Origin: Rosenbergiella gaditana
GTDB taxonomy: Bacteria; Pseudomonadota; Gammaproteobacteria; Enterobacterales; Enterobacteriaceae
Length of the DNA stretch: 64,000 nucleotides
NCBI RefSeq assembly: GCF_018494065.1
Contig: NZ_JABBFR010000013.1
Location: 34,503-98,502 of the forward strand
Reading direction: 5' to 3'
The position numbers and the translations under genes were made by a program. Under the pieces are notes generated by a model. The model was not told where the DNA came from. It ran no database searches and saw nothing but the letters and a program-made list of their open reading frames with translations. Position 1 is the stretch's first letter, and each line of letters begins with the position of its first letter. Below, in pieces: positions 53,909-64,000 of this stretch.

Positions 53909-55456
53909 TTACTGGCCCGCTAAAAAGAATTTAAACGCGGGATTTTCCGTTTCATCGTGATACGCATACCCTAAGGCGTCAAGGTGGGGTTCAAAATCCG
54001 TTTCTCGCGGATTGTGTTCGAACCCTGCTAAGACTCGCCCATAATCGGTGCCGTGACTGCGATAGTGAAACAACGAGATATTCCAATGGGTACCTAAGGT
54101 TTCAAGGAACTTGAGTAAAGCACCAGGTGACTCAGGGAATTCGAAACTAAAGAGGCGTTCATGCAGGGCTTTACCAGGACGTCCACCCACCATGTACCGT
54201 AAATGCAGCTTGGCCATTTCATCATCGGAGAGATCAACGACTTGATAGTGGTGATTTTGCAGCTCGGTAACAATCTCCTTGCGCTCTTCATCCCCCCGCG
54301 TCAATCTGACACCCACGAAAATACAGGCTTTCCCTTCGTCAGCATAACGGTAGTTAAATTCAGTTATTGAGCGCCCCCCTAACGTTTGGCAGAAGGTTAA
54401 GAAACTCCCTTGCTGTTCTGGGATAGTCACGGCCAGAAGCGCCTCACGTTGCTCGCCTAACTCGCAGCGTTCAGAGACATAGCGTAAGCCATGGAAATTA
54501 ACGTTAGCACCAGAGAGGACATGCGCTAAGCGTTCACCTTCGATTCCATGCTGTTGAATGTACTTTTTCATTCCAGCTAAGGCTAGCGCACCAGAAGGCT
54601 CAGCCACTGCACGCACATCTTCGAACAGATCCTTCATTGCTGCACAGATTGCATCGCTATCAACCGTGACAATGTCGTCGAGGTACTGCTGACATAAACG
54701 GAAGGTTTCATTCCCAATTCGTTTGACTGCCACCCCTTCGGCAAAGAGTCCGACGCGCGATAACTCAACTGGATGTCCTGCGTCCAGTGCGGCCGCCAAA
54801 CAAGCGGAGTCACTTGCCTCGACAGCAATCACTTTTATTTCAGGCATCAGCTGTTTGATTAAGACAGCGACTCCTGCTGCAAGACCTCCACCACCCACGG
54901 GCACAAAAATACGGTCCAAGTGTGCATCTTGCTGCAAAAGCTCCATACCTAAGGTGCCCTGTCCAGCAATCACTGAAGGATGATCAAAAGGCGGGATAAA
55001 AGTAAAGCCGTGGTCGGCAGCAAGTTCGATCGCTTTCGCTTTCGCCTCATCGAAGTTAGCACCATGTAATAACGCTTCTCCGCCAAAAGCACGCACCGCA
55101 TCGACCTTGATATCCGCTGTCGCCAGCGGCATCACTATTTTCGCCTGAATACCCAGTTTCGCGGCCGAAAGTGCTACCCCTTGTGCATGGTTTCCTGCTG
55201 AGGCCGTTACCACACCGCGAGATTTCTGCTCTTCACTTAAGCCGGCGATCATGGCATAGGCGCCACGCAGTTTAAAACTATGTACTGCCTGACGGTCTTC
55301 ACGCTTGACCAGGATGGTATTACCTAGACGATCTGAAAGCTTGTTCATCACTTGTAGCGGAGTAACCTGTGCAACATCGTACACCGGAGACCGCAAGATA
55401 GCGTGAAGATATTCGCCTGCTGAGGGCTCAGCAGGCAAGGGTTTAACTGTCGCCAT
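53909..55456 (-). CDS. ilvA: Threonine dehydratase (biosynthetic)
   Basis: PLP enzyme making 2-oxobutanoate from threonine, the committed step to isoleucine; 515 residues (E. coli 514). The PLP lysine is in VHSFKLRGAYAMIAG, and GGGGLAAGVAVLIKQLMPEI binds phosphate. The C-terminal ACT-like regulatory repeats (after about residue 335) carry isoleucine inhibition. I start at the ATG at 55456, 4 bp after the ilvD stop, which aligns with E. coli; the longer frame overlaps ilvD. Last gene of ilvLGMEDA. Confidence 0.96.
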   Translation of the reverse strand: MATVKPLPAEPSAGEYLHAILRSPVYDVAQVTPLQVMNKLSDRLGNTILVKREDRQAVHSFKLRGAYAMIAGLSEEQKSRGVVTASAGNHAQGVALSAAKLGIQAKIVMPLATADIKVDAVRAFGGEALLHGANFDEAKAKAIELAADHGFTFIPPFDHPSVIAGQGTLGMELLQQDAHLDRIFVPVGGGGLAAGVAVLIKQLMPEIKVIAVEASDSACLAAALDAGHPVELSRVGLFAEGVAVKRIGNETFRLCQQYLDDIVTVDSDAICAAMKDLFEDVRAVAEPSGALALAGMKKYIQQHGIEGERLAHVLSGANVNFHGLRYVSERCELGEQREALLAVTIPEQQGSFLTFCQTLGGRSITEFNYRYADEGKACIFVGVRLTRGDEERKEIVTELQNHHYQVVDLSDDEMAKLHLRYMVGGRPGKALHERLFSFEFPESPGALLKFLETLGTHWNISLFHYRSHGTDYGRVLAGFEHNPRETDFEPHLDALGYAYHDETENPAFKFFLAGQ

Positions 55457-55460
55457 CGAC

Positions 55461-57311
55461 TTATCCCCCAAGTTTGCTCTTATCACGCACTGCGCCTTTA
55501 TCTGCACTGGTCGCTAAAGAAGCATACGCACGTAAAGCAAACGAGACTTCACGCTCACGATTTTTTGGCGTGTAAGCTTGCTCGCCACGCTGAACTTGTG
55601 AAGCTTGACGCTGTGCTAGCTCTGAATCACTAATATCTAACGTGATCCCGCGCTGTGGGATATTAATCGAAATCATGTCCCCTTCTTCCACTAATGCAAT
55701 AATGCCTCCACTGGCGGCCTCTGGAGAGACATGACCAATCGATAATCCGGATGTTCCACCTGAGAAACGTCCATCGGTAATTAAGGCACATTGTTTGCCC
55801 AGACCCATGGATTTTAAATAGGTCGTAGGATAAAGCATCTCTTGCATGCCAGGCCCACCTTTTGGACCTTCGTAGCGGATCACGACAACATCGCCCGCGA
55901 CAACTTTACCGCCGAGGATCGCCTCGACCGCATCGTCTTGGCTTTCGTAAACTTTAGCTGGACCACGGAAGGTTAAGATCTCTTCATCAACGCCCGCTGT
56001 TTTAACGATACACCCTTTCTCCGCTAAGTTGCCGTAAAGTACAGCCAAGCCACCATCTTGTGAGAAGGCATATTGACGTTCACGGATACAGCCATTTTGA
56101 CGGTCATCGTCGAGCGTGTCCCAACGACAAGACTGTGAAAATGCTTTGGTTGTACGAATACCAGCAGGCCCTGCCCGGTACATTGTTTTGATCGCCTCGT
56201 CCTGAGTCAGCATGATGTCGTACTCCGCCAAGGTCTCCTTCAGCGTTGAACCCAGTACATTAGGTACATCCGTTTTCAATAACCCTGCACGGTCAAGCTC
56301 GCCAAGGATACCGATAACTCCTCCTGCACGGTGTACATCTTCCATATGGTATTTTTGGGTACTCGGGGCGACTTTGCATAAGTGCGGTACTTGACGAGAT
56401 AATCGATCAATATCGGAAATATCAAAATCAATATCCCCTTCTTGTGCCGCAGCGAGTAAGTGCAATACAGTATTTGTTGACCCACCCATCGCGATATCTA
56501 AAGTCATCGCATTTTCAAACGCAGCTTTCGACGCGATGTTACGAGGTAAAGCACTGCTATCGTCTTGCTCATAATAGCGCTTAGTCAAACTGACGATACG
56601 CTTACCTGCGTTAATAAATAACTGTTCACGATCAGCGTGTGTAGCCAATAGCGAACCGTTACCTGGTTGAGAAAGTCCCAAGGCTTCAGTCAGGCAGTTC
56701 ATGGAGTTAGCCGTGAACATCCCTGAACATGATCCACAGGTTGGGCAAGCAGAGCGCTCAATCTGTTCGCTGTCTGCATCACTCACATTAGGATTGGCAC
56801 CTTGAATCATCGCATCGACTAAATCGAGCTTGATAATTTGATCAGAAAGCTTAGTTTTACCTGCTTCCATCGGACCACCTGAGACAAAAATGACTGGAAT
56901 ATTTAAGCGCATTGACGCCATTAACATCCCCGGGGTGATTTTGTCGCAGTTCGAGATACAGACCATGGCATCGGCACAGTGTGCATTAACCATATATTCC
57001 ACGGAGTCGGCAATGAGCTCTCGAGAAGGTAAGGAATAGAGCATACCTCCATGTCCCATCGCGATGCCATCGTCGACCGCGATGGTATTGAATTCTTTAG
57101 CCACGCCACCCGCCGCGTCAATCTGTTCCGCGACGAGTTTGCCAAGATCCCGTAAATGGACATGACCAGGTACGAATTGGGTAAAGGAGTTAACGACGGC
57201 GATAATGGGCTTCCCAAAATCATCATCTGTCATTCCGGTTGCGCGCCATAGGGCACGAGCGCCGGCCATATTACGGCCATGGGTGGTCGTTGCAGAACGG
57301 TACTTAGGCAT
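55461..57311 (-). CDS. ilvD: Dihydroxy-acid dehydratase
   Basis: Iron-sulfur enzyme that makes 2-oxo acids in isoleucine and valine synthesis; 616 residues, exactly E. coli length when started at the ATG at 57311. A TTG two codons upstream is ignored. Cluster cysteines are in [10 protein letters not shown] and [36 protein letters not shown] is the conserved active-site region. Fourth enzyme gene of the operon, after ilvE (64-bp gap). Confidence 0.97.
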   Translation of the reverse strand: MPKYRSATTTHGRNMAGARALWRATGMTDDDFGKPIIAVVNSFTQFVPGHVHLRDLGKLVAEQIDAAGGVAKEFNTIAVDDGIAMGHGGMLYSLPSRELIADSVEYMVNAHCADAMVCISNCDKITPGMLMASMRLNIPVIFVSGGPMEAGKTKLSDQIIKLDLVDAMIQGANPNVSDADSEQIERSACPTCGSCSGMFTANSMNCLTEALGLSQPGNGSLLATHADREQLFINAGKRIVSLTKRYYEQDDSSALPRNIASKAAFENAMTLDIAMGGSTNTVLHLLAAAQEGDIDFDISDIDRLSRQVPHLCKVAPSTQKYHMEDVHRAGGVIGILGELDRAGLLKTDVPNVLGSTLKETLAEYDIMLTQDEAIKTMYRAGPAGIRTTKAFSQSCRWDTLDDDRQNGCIRERQYAFSQDGGLAVLYGNLAEKGCIVKTAGVDEEILTFRGPAKVYESQDDAVEAILGGKVVAGDVVVIRYEGPKGGPGMQEMLYPTTYLKSMGLGKQCALITDGRFSGGTSGLSIGHVSPEAASGGIIALVEEGDMISINIPQRGITLDISDSELAQRQASQVQRGEQAYTPKNREREVSFALRAYASLATSADKGAVRDKSKLGG

Positions 57312-57374
57312 GCTCAATCTACTCCAAATAACTGAAAAACGGGCGCAGCATGCCCGTTATAAAATGAATAAGGT

Positions 57375-58304
57375 TTACGCGTTGACAGGATCTAACCAGC
57401 CCCATTTATCTTCAGTTTCACCGGTAAATAATCCGAAGAAGGCTTGTTGAATACGCTCAGTCACTGGCCCACGTTTACCCGCCCCTACGGTAATACCATC
57501 CACGCTTCTGACTGGGGTAATTTCTGCGGCAGTGCCGGACATGAAGACTTCATCAGCCAAGTAAAGCGACTCGCGCGACAAGACCTGCTCACGGACTTCA
57601 ATACCTAAAGATTTTGCTAAGGTAATAATAGCGTCGCGGGTAATACCAGGCAGAGCGGAAGAGGTAAATGGCGGAGTAAATAAGACGCCATCTTTCACTT
57701 CGAATAGGTTTTCACCCGCTCCTTCAGAGATATAACCTTGAGTGTCTAACGCGATACCTTCCTGATAACCATGACGACGAGCCTCGCTTCCTACTAGTAA
57801 TGAGGATAGGTAGTTACCCCCCGCTTTCGCGGCGGTGGGAAGGGTATTTGGCGCAACGCGATTCCAAGATGAAACCATCGCATCAATACCTTGTTCCAAT
57901 GCTTCCGCACCTAAGTACGCACCCCACGGAAAAGCAGCAATAATCACATCCATGCTAAAGCCATCTGGGGGATTAACACCTAGGCCCACATCACCCACAA
58001 AGGCCAAAGGACGAATATAAGCGCTTTTTAAATTGTTTTTACGCAGCACCTCGCGACAGGCTGTCATCAGTTCCTCTACAGATTGGGTAATAGGGAAGCG
58101 GTAAATTTTGGCGGAGTCGTGTAGGCGTTGCATATGTTCACGATGGCGGAAAACAACTGGGCCTTTGTGCGAATCGTAGCAGCGAACGCCTTCGAATACT
58201 GAAGTGCCATAATGCAAGGCGTGAGACATAACGCTGATTTTAGCCTCTTCCCATTTAACCATTTCGCCATTAAACCAAATGAATTCTGCTTTTTTTGTAC
58301 TCAT
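57375..58304 (-). CDS. ilvE: Branched-chain amino acid aminotransferase
   Basis: Fold-type IV PLP aminotransferase making isoleucine, valine and leucine with glutamate as donor; 309 residues as in E. coli. The PLP lysine is in PTAAKAGGNYLSSLLVG and the phosphate/substrate loop GTAAEITPVRSVDG is near the end. It lies 16 bp after the ilvM stop within the operon. Confidence 0.97.
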   Translation of the reverse strand: MSTKKAEFIWFNGEMVKWEEAKISVMSHALHYGTSVFEGVRCYDSHKGPVVFRHREHMQRLHDSAKIYRFPITQSVEELMTACREVLRKNNLKSAYIRPLAFVGDVGLGVNPPDGFSMDVIIAAFPWGAYLGAEALEQGIDAMVSSWNRVAPNTLPTAAKAGGNYLSSLLVGSEARRHGYQEGIALDTQGYISEGAGENLFEVKDGVLFTPPFTSSALPGITRDAIITLAKSLGIEVREQVLSRESLYLADEVFMSGTAAEITPVRSVDGITVGAGKRGPVTERIQQAFFGLFTGETEDKWGWLDPVNA

Positions 58305-58320
58305 TGTCTGTCCCTTACGA

Positions 58321-58578
58321 TTATGCTCGTATTTGTTGTGTTTTATTTTGTGTGACGTGAACGCTATTTACGTCGATTAATTTAGTCAGCTGTGTCGAAA
58401 GTAACTCAATACCACGGTGACTGGCGACTGTCATTTCAATATTGACCTGCTCAGGTCCGAGAGTTTGTGCCATTTGCATGGTTTTGATTTCGAATCCACG
58501 ATGCCGTACAACCCGTAAGATGCGCTCTAATACTTCAGGACGATGACTCGCGGCGATTGTAAGTTGGTGCTGGTTCAT
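58321..58578 (-). CDS. ilvM: Acetolactate synthase II small (regulatory) subunit
   Basis: 85 residues with one ACT domain ([19 protein letters not shown], then [11 protein letters not shown]); E. coli IlvM has 87. It stabilises and activates the IlvG catalytic subunit. Its ATG overlaps the ilvG stop (ATGA), as in E. coli, ensuring balanced translation. Confidence 0.95.
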   Translation of the reverse strand: MNQHQLTIAASHRPEVLERILRVVRHRGFEIKTMQMAQTLGPEQVNIEMTVASHRGIELLSTQLTKLIDVNSVHVTQNKTQQIRA

Positions 58579-60221
58579 GCGCTGTTCTCCATCATATTAG
58601 TGTTACTCGCACCCGGTGGAACGAGAGGCCAAACATTTTCGTTTTCATCGATCTGAACATGTAAAAAATAGGCGGTGGGCGCATTTAAAAACTCATCCAA
58701 TGCCGCGTCGATCTGATCTTTCTTGTCGATGGTTTTACCCGGTATATCAAAGGCTCGAGCGAGCATCAGAAAATCGGGATTATCCGTCAGCAGTGTTTCG
58801 CTATAACGCTCCTCAAAGAACAGTTCTTGCCATTGACGCACCATCCCTAATCTCTGATTATCCAAGAGTAAAATTTTTACCGGCAATTGCTTACGCTTTA
58901 AGGTCCCCAGTTCTTGGATATTCATCATGATCGAACCATCACCCGATACGCAAATCACCGTATCTTCCGGTCGAGCCACTTGTGCACCAATCGCAGCAGG
59001 CAGGCCAAACCCCATTGTGCCTAACCCACTTGATGTGATGAAGTTTTCCGGCTGATGAAAAAACATATGTTGCGCTGCCCACATCTGATGTTGGCCGACA
59101 TCGGTTGTCACCACTGCACTGCGTGACATTTTTTCTGCTAGTTTTTTAAGTAACGCTGGGGCAAAAATTGGTGCACCAGGATGGTCATAATTTGGCGCAC
59201 TATCACACTTCAACGCTTTTACGTGTTCTACCCAAGGACCGATAGATAATGTCGTCGCCAGCTGCGGTAATAGCATCGCCATGCTTCCCTGCAACCCAAC
59301 GTGTGCGCGACGTAATTTATTTAATTCTGCCGGATCAATATCGATGTGAATGACTGCAGCATGCGGGGCAAAGGTATCAAGTTTTCCGGTCACTCGGTCG
59401 TCAAAACGGGCTCCGATAGCAATCAGTAAATCACTTTCCTGTACCGCTAAATTCGCCGCCTTACTCCCATGCATGCCCAACATCCCTAAATAGGTAGGTT
59501 CGTTGTGGGGAACGGTCCCTAAGCCCTTCAATGTACACACAGAAGGTAGAGAGGTGGTCGACAAAAAGGTTCTTAGCTCAGCGACCGCTCCGGCCATGCC
59601 TACGCCGCCACCAATATAGACGATCGGTTTTTTAGCGTTTTGTAGTAAATTTTTCGCGTCGTCGATTGAACCTTGGAAAGAGTCATTGTCCTGAGCAACC
59701 GCACTGAGTACAGGCTGAAAATCGGCCGCACCCATTTGGATATCTTTGGGAATATCCACTAATACAGGACCCGGACGGCCAGATTGAGCAATCGCAAAGG
59801 CATCCGCAAGGATTTGTGGTAACTCCTCAGCACTTTGGACCATAAAACTATGTTTGGTACAGGCAAGAGAGAGACCTAGCACATCGATTTCTTGGAAGGC
59901 GTCAGTACCAATCACCGCCGAAGAGACTTGACCAGTGATGGCGACAATTGGGACTGAATCCATCATGGCATCAGCCAGGCCGGTAATTAGATTAGTCGCC
60001 CCAGGTCCTGATGTTGCAATGCAGACGCCCGTTTTTCCGGTTGCTCGCGCATAGCCAATTGCGGCGATAACCGCACCTTGCTCGTGTCGGCATAATAAAT
60101 GTTCAACCCCACCGTCGTATAGAGCATCGTAGACAGGCATGATTGCGCCACCCGGATACCCGAATACTGTCTTGATCCCCTGCCTTCTTAGGGCATGAAC
60201 TACCCATTGCGCTCCAGTCAT
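58575..60221 (-). CDS. ilvG: Acetolactate synthase II large (catalytic) subunit, intact
   Basis: ThDP- and FAD-dependent enzyme that condenses pyruvate with pyruvate or 2-oxobutanoate; 548 residues (E. coli family length) from the ATG at 60221. [18 protein letters not shown] carries the catalytic glutamate region ([15 protein letters not shown]), and [15 protein letters not shown] is the ThDP motif. Unlike E. coli K-12, where ilvG is frameshifted, the gene is uninterrupted, so isozyme II should be active. Confidence 0.96.
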   Translation of the reverse strand: MTGAQWVVHALRRQGIKTVFGYPGGAIMPVYDALYDGGVEHLLCRHEQGAVIAAIGYARATGKTGVCIATSGPGATNLITGLADAMMDSVPIVAITGQVSSAVIGTDAFQEIDVLGLSLACTKHSFMVQSAEELPQILADAFAIAQSGRPGPVLVDIPKDIQMGAADFQPVLSAVAQDNDSFQGSIDDAKNLLQNAKKPIVYIGGGVGMAGAVAELRTFLSTTSLPSVCTLKGLGTVPHNEPTYLGMLGMHGSKAANLAVQESDLLIAIGARFDDRVTGKLDTFAPHAAVIHIDIDPAELNKLRRAHVGLQGSMAMLLPQLATTLSIGPWVEHVKALKCDSAPNYDHPGAPIFAPALLKKLAEKMSRSAVVTTDVGQHQMWAAQHMFFHQPENFITSSGLGTMGFGLPAAIGAQVARPEDTVICVSGDGSIMMNIQELGTLKRKQLPVKILLLDNQRLGMVRQWQELFFEERYSETLLTDNPDFLMLARAFDIPGKTIDKKDQIDAALDEFLNAPTAYFLHVQIDENENVWPLVPPGASNTNMMENSA

Positions 60222-60314
60222 CACTAAACCTCTGTCTTTTTTGGGTTGAACAGAATTTTATGCTATAAATTCTGCTGCCTCATATTTTATTATTTTGTTG
60301 TGTTTGGACCAAAA

Positions 60315-60348
60315 AAAAACCCCCGGACTATTAAGTGCGGGGGTTTTC
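60315..60348 (-). terminator. Attenuator (transcription terminator) of the ilv operon
   Basis: On the minus strand, AAAACCCCCG pairs with CGGGGGTTTT around a short loop and is followed by a run of T. It lies between ilvL and ilvG, the place of the classic ilv attenuator. Starvation for branched-chain amino acids is expected to prevent its formation. Confidence 0.85.
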
Positions 60349-60368
60349 TTTAGATTACGACTTGATTT

Positions 60369-60467
60369 TTAAGCCTTTTCTCTTCCGAACATAGCCCCGC
60401 AGGATGGGAGAATAATCACCACCACGCTAATGAGAATAAGGCTAACCACTCGTAAAAGGACTTTCAT
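60369..60467 (-). CDS. ilvL: ilv operon leader peptide
   Basis: 32 codons (the E. coli length) starting MKVLLRVVSLILISVVV and ending GREKA. 15 of the 32 residues are the regulatory amino acids: six Val, five Leu and four Ile. It aligns with E. coli IlvL almost throughout (RVVSLILISVVVII against RVISLVVISVVVII). Ribosome stalling at these codons when charged tRNAs are short prevents the attenuator hairpin downstream and turns on ilvGMEDA. Upstream, 60468-60737 is AT-rich, must hold the ilv and yifB promoters, and shows no gene. Confidence 0.95.
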   Translation of the reverse strand: MKVLLRVVSLILISVVVIILPSCGAMFGREKA

Positions 60468-60737
60468 AATCAGTTCAGATATTCATCTTAATCGAATCAA
60501 TACCTACAGACTTATCATAGTTTTTGGATATGATGCAATATTTTTTTATTTTTATTCACCCTACCACCTTTTAAAGGTAGATATAACTATCTGATTAGTA
60601 TCAACTAATAATAGATTCCGTAAAAAAACAATTATCCTGAAATTATTAATTAATTTATCGATAAGTCTCGCAGTAGAGGTTATCTCTTGTAGAAGACCAG
60701 GTTCTTTTTGGCATACTTCGATAAGGAGGAGATGATC

Positions 60738-62249
60738 ATGGCACTTGCAGAAGTTCTTACTCGATACGTCGTGGGCATAGAGGCCACACTTGTCACTGTT
60801 GAGATTGATATCAGTCAGGGGTTACCAGGTTTTATTCTGATCGGGCTCTCTGATAGCACTTCTCGTGGAATCCGAGCACGAGTACGCAGCGCGATCATTA
60901 ACAGTGGTTATCATTTCCCCGCGAAGAAAATGACCTTGAGCCTTACACCTGATGCTCATTTTACTGAGACAAATGGCTATGACTTACCGATAGCGATCGC
61001 AATACTGCTCGCTTCAGGACAAGTCCACTTAGCGCATCGTGGTCGATATGAATACTACGCAGGGCTTTCACTGGATGGCTCACTCACCAGTTGTAAGGGG
61101 GCTATCTCTGTTGCTCTTGCTGCAATCAATTCAAAACATCCCATTATCGTAGCCAACAAGCTCTTTTCTCCAGAATTTAGTTTCAAAGAAGGTACGGTTT
61201 TCTACGCAGAAAACCTTCAACAAGTCTGCCGGTACCTTCAAGGCGAGATAATTTTATCTCCTAACTGGTTAGTAGAATCATCAAGAAGCACTGAATACCC
61301 TAACATTGATTTACAGATCATTAATGGGCAGCATCACGCTAAACGCGCCCTTGAAATCGCAGCTACAGGCGGACATAGTTTATTGATGATCGGCCCCCCC
61401 GGCTCGGGGAAAACAACCTTAGCCAATTGTTTACCCAGTCTGCTCCCCGATCTCACCCTTGAAGAAAAGATCGCTATCGCACAAGTCGAAAACCTAACTA
61501 AAAATCATATAGAGCTACCATTGCTACGGCCTTTTAGAGCCCCACACCACAGCATTACGGCGGCTGGCTTGATTGGAAGTACTCACCCTGAATCGCCAGG
61601 TGAAATTACACTCGCACATCAGGGGGTGCTCTTTTTAGACGAGCTTATGGAATTCGATAAGAAAACATTAGATGCTTTGAGAACCCCCTTAGAGCAAGGA
61701 TCTGTTTTACTTTCACGCGCTAAAAAGCATGTGACTTATCCTGCAAAATTTCAGCTAGTGGCAGCAATGAATCTTCCCTTTGCCTATGCCGTATCAGAAT
61801 TAAAGGTCAATCGCGCTAAAGTTGCTATGAGTAAAAGCTTAGATATTCTTTCTGCCGCTTTGATGGATCGCTTTCAGCTCTCTGTGGAGGTTTCAGCGCC
61901 GTTAGAAAGATTAAAATCGCCTAATAATGAATGTAGTCGAAGCGTTAAGACTCGAGTTATCTTGGCAAGAGATACCCAGCTTCGCCGACAAGGTAGAGAG
62001 AATGCGTTGCTCTGTTCAAGTGACGTGAGCCGCTATTGTAGTTTAACGTCTGAGGATTGGGGTTGGTTAAAAAATTGTCTTAATAAGTTATCGCTATCTC
62101 ATAGAGCTTTTCTACATGTGCTAAGAGTTGCACGAACTATTGCTGACCTCAATGGTGACCCTGAGATAACAAGACCTGCGCTACAAGAGGCATTAAGTTA
62201 TCGTTATACCGATCGTATTGTTCAATACCTCATACAGATTTACCAATAA
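60738..62249 (+). CDS. yifB: YifB/ComM-family Mg-chelatase-like AAA+ ATPase (divergent)
   Basis: 503 residues (E. coli YifB 506), in the conserved place between the ilv operon and maoP. The N-terminal ChlI domain, Walker A LLMIGPPGSGKTTLANCLP, RPFRAPHHSITAAGLIG, Walker B HQGVLFLDELMEF and the C-terminal Mg-chelatase domain are present. ComM helicases of this family help integrate DNA during transformation. The sequence is unusually divergent for this locus: GLSDSTSRGIR replaces GLPETTVKEAR, and the cysteine-containing finger region after AAMN is altered. The ATG at 60738 follows AAGGAGG at 60723-60729 with proper spacing; the ATG at 60732 is too close. Confidence 0.88.
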   Translation: MALAEVLTRYVVGIEATLVTVEIDISQGLPGFILIGLSDSTSRGIRARVRSAIINSGYHFPAKKMTLSLTPDAHFTETNGYDLPIAIAILLASGQVHLAHRGRYEYYAGLSLDGSLTSCKGAISVALAAINSKHPIIVANKLFSPEFSFKEGTVFYAENLQQVCRYLQGEIILSPNWLVESSRSTEYPNIDLQIINGQHHAKRALEIAATGGHSLLMIGPPGSGKTTLANCLPSLLPDLTLEEKIAIAQVENLTKNHIELPLLRPFRAPHHSITAAGLIGSTHPESPGEITLAHQGVLFLDELMEFDKKTLDALRTPLEQGSVLLSRAKKHVTYPAKFQLVAAMNLPFAYAVSELKVNRAKVAMSKSLDILSAALMDRFQLSVEVSAPLERLKSPNNECSRSVKTRVILARDTQLRRQGRENALLCSSDVSRYCSLTSEDWGWLKNCLNKLSLSHRAFLHVLRVARTIADLNGDPEITRPALQEALSYRYTDRIVQYLIQIYQ

Positions 62250-62276
62250 AAAAGGCCCACCTAGGTGAGCCTTTAT
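62250..62276. terminator. Bidirectional terminator between yifB and maoP
   Basis: AAAGGCCCACC at 62251-62261 pairs with GGTGAGCCTTT at 62264-62274 with one mismatch, with A-runs and T-runs on each side. It lies between two convergent genes. Confidence 0.75.
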
Positions 62277-62277
62277 A

Positions 62278-62616
62278 TCAATCATCGCTATCGCTGTAGT
62301 CTTCAACCGTATCCATTTGTGGCTTACCACCAGATAAGGTATGAAAACGTTTAGGACGTTTAATGCGGGACATATACTTGGACCAAACTTTCTCTGCTTC
62401 AGTCGCTGCAGGACGTTGCCCACGACATACTTCTACAAATTGTTCTTCTTCTTCATTAACCGGCTCACGCTTTGCTAGATCGAGCTCATTCATAGCAAAT
62501 CCATGACGTTCTAAAAGTTGAGCTTCTTTGATCGTAAAATCTCCATGACGAGAGAATCCACGTGGGTAATGCTTATTATCAAAAAAACGGTGGGTAGTTA
62601 CAAAGCTTTCCGCCAT
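62278..62616 (-). CDS. maoP: Macrodomain Ori organisation protein
   Basis: 112 residues, same length as E. coli MaoP (YifE). YFDN-like start ([20 protein letters not shown]) and [20 protein letters not shown] are nearly identical. It acts with the nearby DNA site maoS to organise the Ori macrodomain of the chromosome. I did not locate maoS itself. Divergent from hdfR, as in E. coli. Confidence 0.95.
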   Translation of the reverse strand: MAESFVTTHRFFDNKHYPRGFSRHGDFTIKEAQLLERHGFAMNELDLAKREPVNEEEEQFVEVCRGQRPAATEAEKVWSKYMSRIKRPKRFHTLSGGKPQMDTVEDYSDSDD

Positions 62617-62737
62617 ATAACACGCTCCTGCTTCTATTAATAGCTGTATAGTTCATGCCGCGGAGTATTAGTTAGGCTTGACAAAGTGTAAAACAAAAGA
62701 TTTAAATTGATACGATAAATTTTTCTGGAGAAGTACT

Positions 62738-63562
62738 TTGGATACTGAATTACTGAAAACTTTTTTAGAAGTCAGTCGTACACGACACTTTGGTCGTGCT
62801 GCTGAGGCGCTATATCTCACACAATCGGCGGTAAGTTTTCGAATTAGGCAGCTAGAAAATCAGCTGGGAGTCAGCTTATTTACCCGCCATCGCAATAATA
62901 TTCGATTAACGACTGCAGGTGAAAAGTTAAGGCCTTACGCTGATGCACTAATGTCTACATGGGCTCAGGCTAAGAAAGATGTCGCATTAGCCCTAGAGCA
63001 TCATGAGCTCTCCGTTGGCGCTAGCACAGCCTTATGGGAGGGCTACCTAACCAATTGGCTTAAATCGCTCTACAGAGAGTATGACGGGCTGCATATCGAA
63101 GCAAGGGTGGCACAACGCCATCTATTAGTAAAACAGATACATGAGCGGCAATTAGATTTACTCATAACGACTGAAGCACCTAAAATGGATGAGCTAGCCA
63201 GTCAACCTATCGGTTCTCTGAATTTAGCCTTGTTTCGCTCGAAAAACAGTGCTGAAGGAGCAAAAAGCCGTTATATAAAAGTAGAATGGGGAGCCGATTT
63301 CCAATACCACGACGAATATCTCGCAGAGATCGATGATTCTTATCTATTGACAACTACCTCTGCCAACATAGCACGTGAATTACTTGGCTCAACTAACAGC
63401 TGTGCTTTTCTTCCTGACTATTGGGATGAAATTTATCCCGACATTATAAAGATCGATAATTCCCCTCTCATCCCAAGAACGCTTTACGCTATATGGCTGC
63501 AAAACAGTGACCATTTACAAGAATTAAAGCAGTTAATGGATATACCTGTCAGCGTGCTTTAG
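62738..63562 (+). CDS. hdfR: LysR-family regulator HdfR
   Basis: 274 residues (E. coli 279). [40 protein letters not shown] and [16 protein letters not shown] match HdfR, which represses flhDC (flagella) and affects acid resistance in E. coli. The start is TTG (62738), with a GGAG ribosome site 9 bp ahead; the sensor domain is less conserved than the DNA-binding part. Next to the rRNA operon end, as in E. coli. Confidence 0.92.
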   Translation: MDTELLKTFLEVSRTRHFGRAAEALYLTQSAVSFRIRQLENQLGVSLFTRHRNNIRLTTAGEKLRPYADALMSTWAQAKKDVALALEHHELSVGASTALWEGYLTNWLKSLYREYDGLHIEARVAQRHLLVKQIHERQLDLLITTEAPKMDELASQPIGSLNLALFRSKNSAEGAKSRYIKVEWGADFQYHDEYLAEIDDSYLLTTTSANIARELLGSTNSCAFLPDYWDEIYPDIIKIDNSPLIPRTLYAIWLQNSDHLQELKQLMDIPVSVL

Positions 63563-63640
63563 ATACTTGGTGTTAGACGTCAAAAGGCGGATAACACCAT
63601 GTTTAGTTGAAATGAGGTAGAATGGCATAAATTTTCGGCA

Positions 63641-63672
63641 AAAAAAAATCCTTTACATAAGTAAAGGATTTC
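63641..63672 (-). terminator. Terminator of the rRNA/tRNA operon
   Basis: On the minus strand AATCCTTTAC pairs with GTAAAGGATT and is followed by nine T. It lies just after the tRNA-Trp gene. Confidence 0.9.
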
Positions 63673-63678
63673 AATTTC

Positions 63679-63754
<76 letters not shown>

Positions 63755-63761
63755 AAAAAGG

Positions 63762-63838
63762 TGGCGGAACGGACGGGGCTCGAACCCGCGACCCCCTGCG
63801 TGACAGGCAGGTATTCTAACCAACTGAACTACCGCTCC
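63762..63838 (-). tRNA. aspT: tRNA-Asp (anticodon GTC)
   Basis: 77 nt with encoded CCA. Acceptor GGAGCGG/CCGTTCC, D loop AGTTGGTTAGA, anticodon loop CTGTCAC (GTC), T loop GTTCGAGCC. It lies between 5S rRNA and tRNA-Trp, in the order of E. coli rrnC-aspT-trpT. Confidence 0.97.
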
Positions 63839-63928
63839 ACCGATTCTGTCTCAAAGCAGCACCGCTGCTTTGTTTATTTCTCCCGCACCTTGTCAAGGGT
63901 GTGGTCATGACCTTTAGGTCTTAATTGG

Positions 63929-64000
63929 ATGCCTGGCAGTTCCCTACTCTCGCATGGGGAGACCCCACACTACCATCGGCGCTACGGCGTTTCACTTCTG
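63929..64000 (-). rRNA. rrf: 5S ribosomal RNA (3' part, runs off the right edge)
   Basis: The last 72 nt of 5S rRNA on the minus strand, including GTGAAACGCCGTAGCGCC and GGGAACTGCCAGGCAT at the 3' end, as in E. coli. The remainder of 5S and the 23S and 16S genes lie beyond the window. Confidence 0.97.

Overview
This 64-kb window is bacterial chromosome from the order Enterobacterales. Most core blocks match the Escherichia coli gene order or products closely: yhiN-pitA-uspA-rsmJ-prlC-rlmJ-gor, mntP, mqo, yhjD-yhjE, and ilvC-ilvY-ilvADEMG-ilvL-yifB-maoP-hdfR-tRNA-Trp-tRNA-Asp-5S rRNA, the last being an rrnC-type operon end. The codon usage, moderate GC content and gene mix suggest a plant-, nectar- or insect-associated member of Erwiniaceae or a neighbouring family. 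The genus cannot be settled from the sequence alone.

Layout, left to right. 1-12.4 kb is metabolic and variable: the start of a class I fumarase, a kdpE fossil, mmuPM (S-methylmethionine use), an OFA-type transporter divergent from a GntR/IdnR-like LacI-family repressor, a sugar-acid-type MFS carrier, a fumarylacetoacetase-fold hydrolase, an aldo/keto reductase fossil, a TDT carrier, a LysR regulator and lldD. 12.5-22.5 kb is conserved core. 22.5-25.3 kb is a scrapyard: an IS3-family relic, the fossil of a ColE1-type plasmid replicon (rop tail, bom, RNA I/RNA II control region, with the replication origin deleted), a coupled pair of unknown genes that may be toxin and immunity, and a truncated gene start next to another IS end. 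25.3-38.6 kb holds a PepSY membrane protein with an upstream DUF2946 gene broken at a 10-G tract, yqhA, an ABC exporter, a chagasin-like inhibitor, mntP with an MntR site, mqo, a LysE exporter with a MocR regulator, and yhjDE. 38.6-51.3 kb is accessory and AT-rich, with an ISNCY relic at its left edge and an IS903-type relic at its right edge.

The most interesting part is 43.7-50.9 kb. Two signal-peptide-less GH18 chitinases with PKD-like modules and a calpain-family cysteine protease with a recognisable Cys-His-Asn triad sit with a winged-helix regulator, a lambda-type holin and a small phage-type peptidoglycan hydrolase. This resembles the holin/endolysin (type 10) export of chitinases in Serratia marcescens and of insecticidal Tc toxin in Yersinia entomophaga. 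Here the cargo includes a calpain-like protease and no spanin gene is visible. Just upstream lie a pesticin/T4-lysozyme-like toxin gene and an LprI-type lysozyme-inhibitor gene. The toxin gene's 5' end has been cut by a 2.7-kb cassette bounded by 60-bp IS21-like inverted repeats, which carries an efflux pump and a LysR regulator.

51.3-64 kb is core: the complete isoleucine-valine operon with its attenuated leader ilvL and an intact ilvG, then yifB, maoP, hdfR and the distal end of an rRNA operon.
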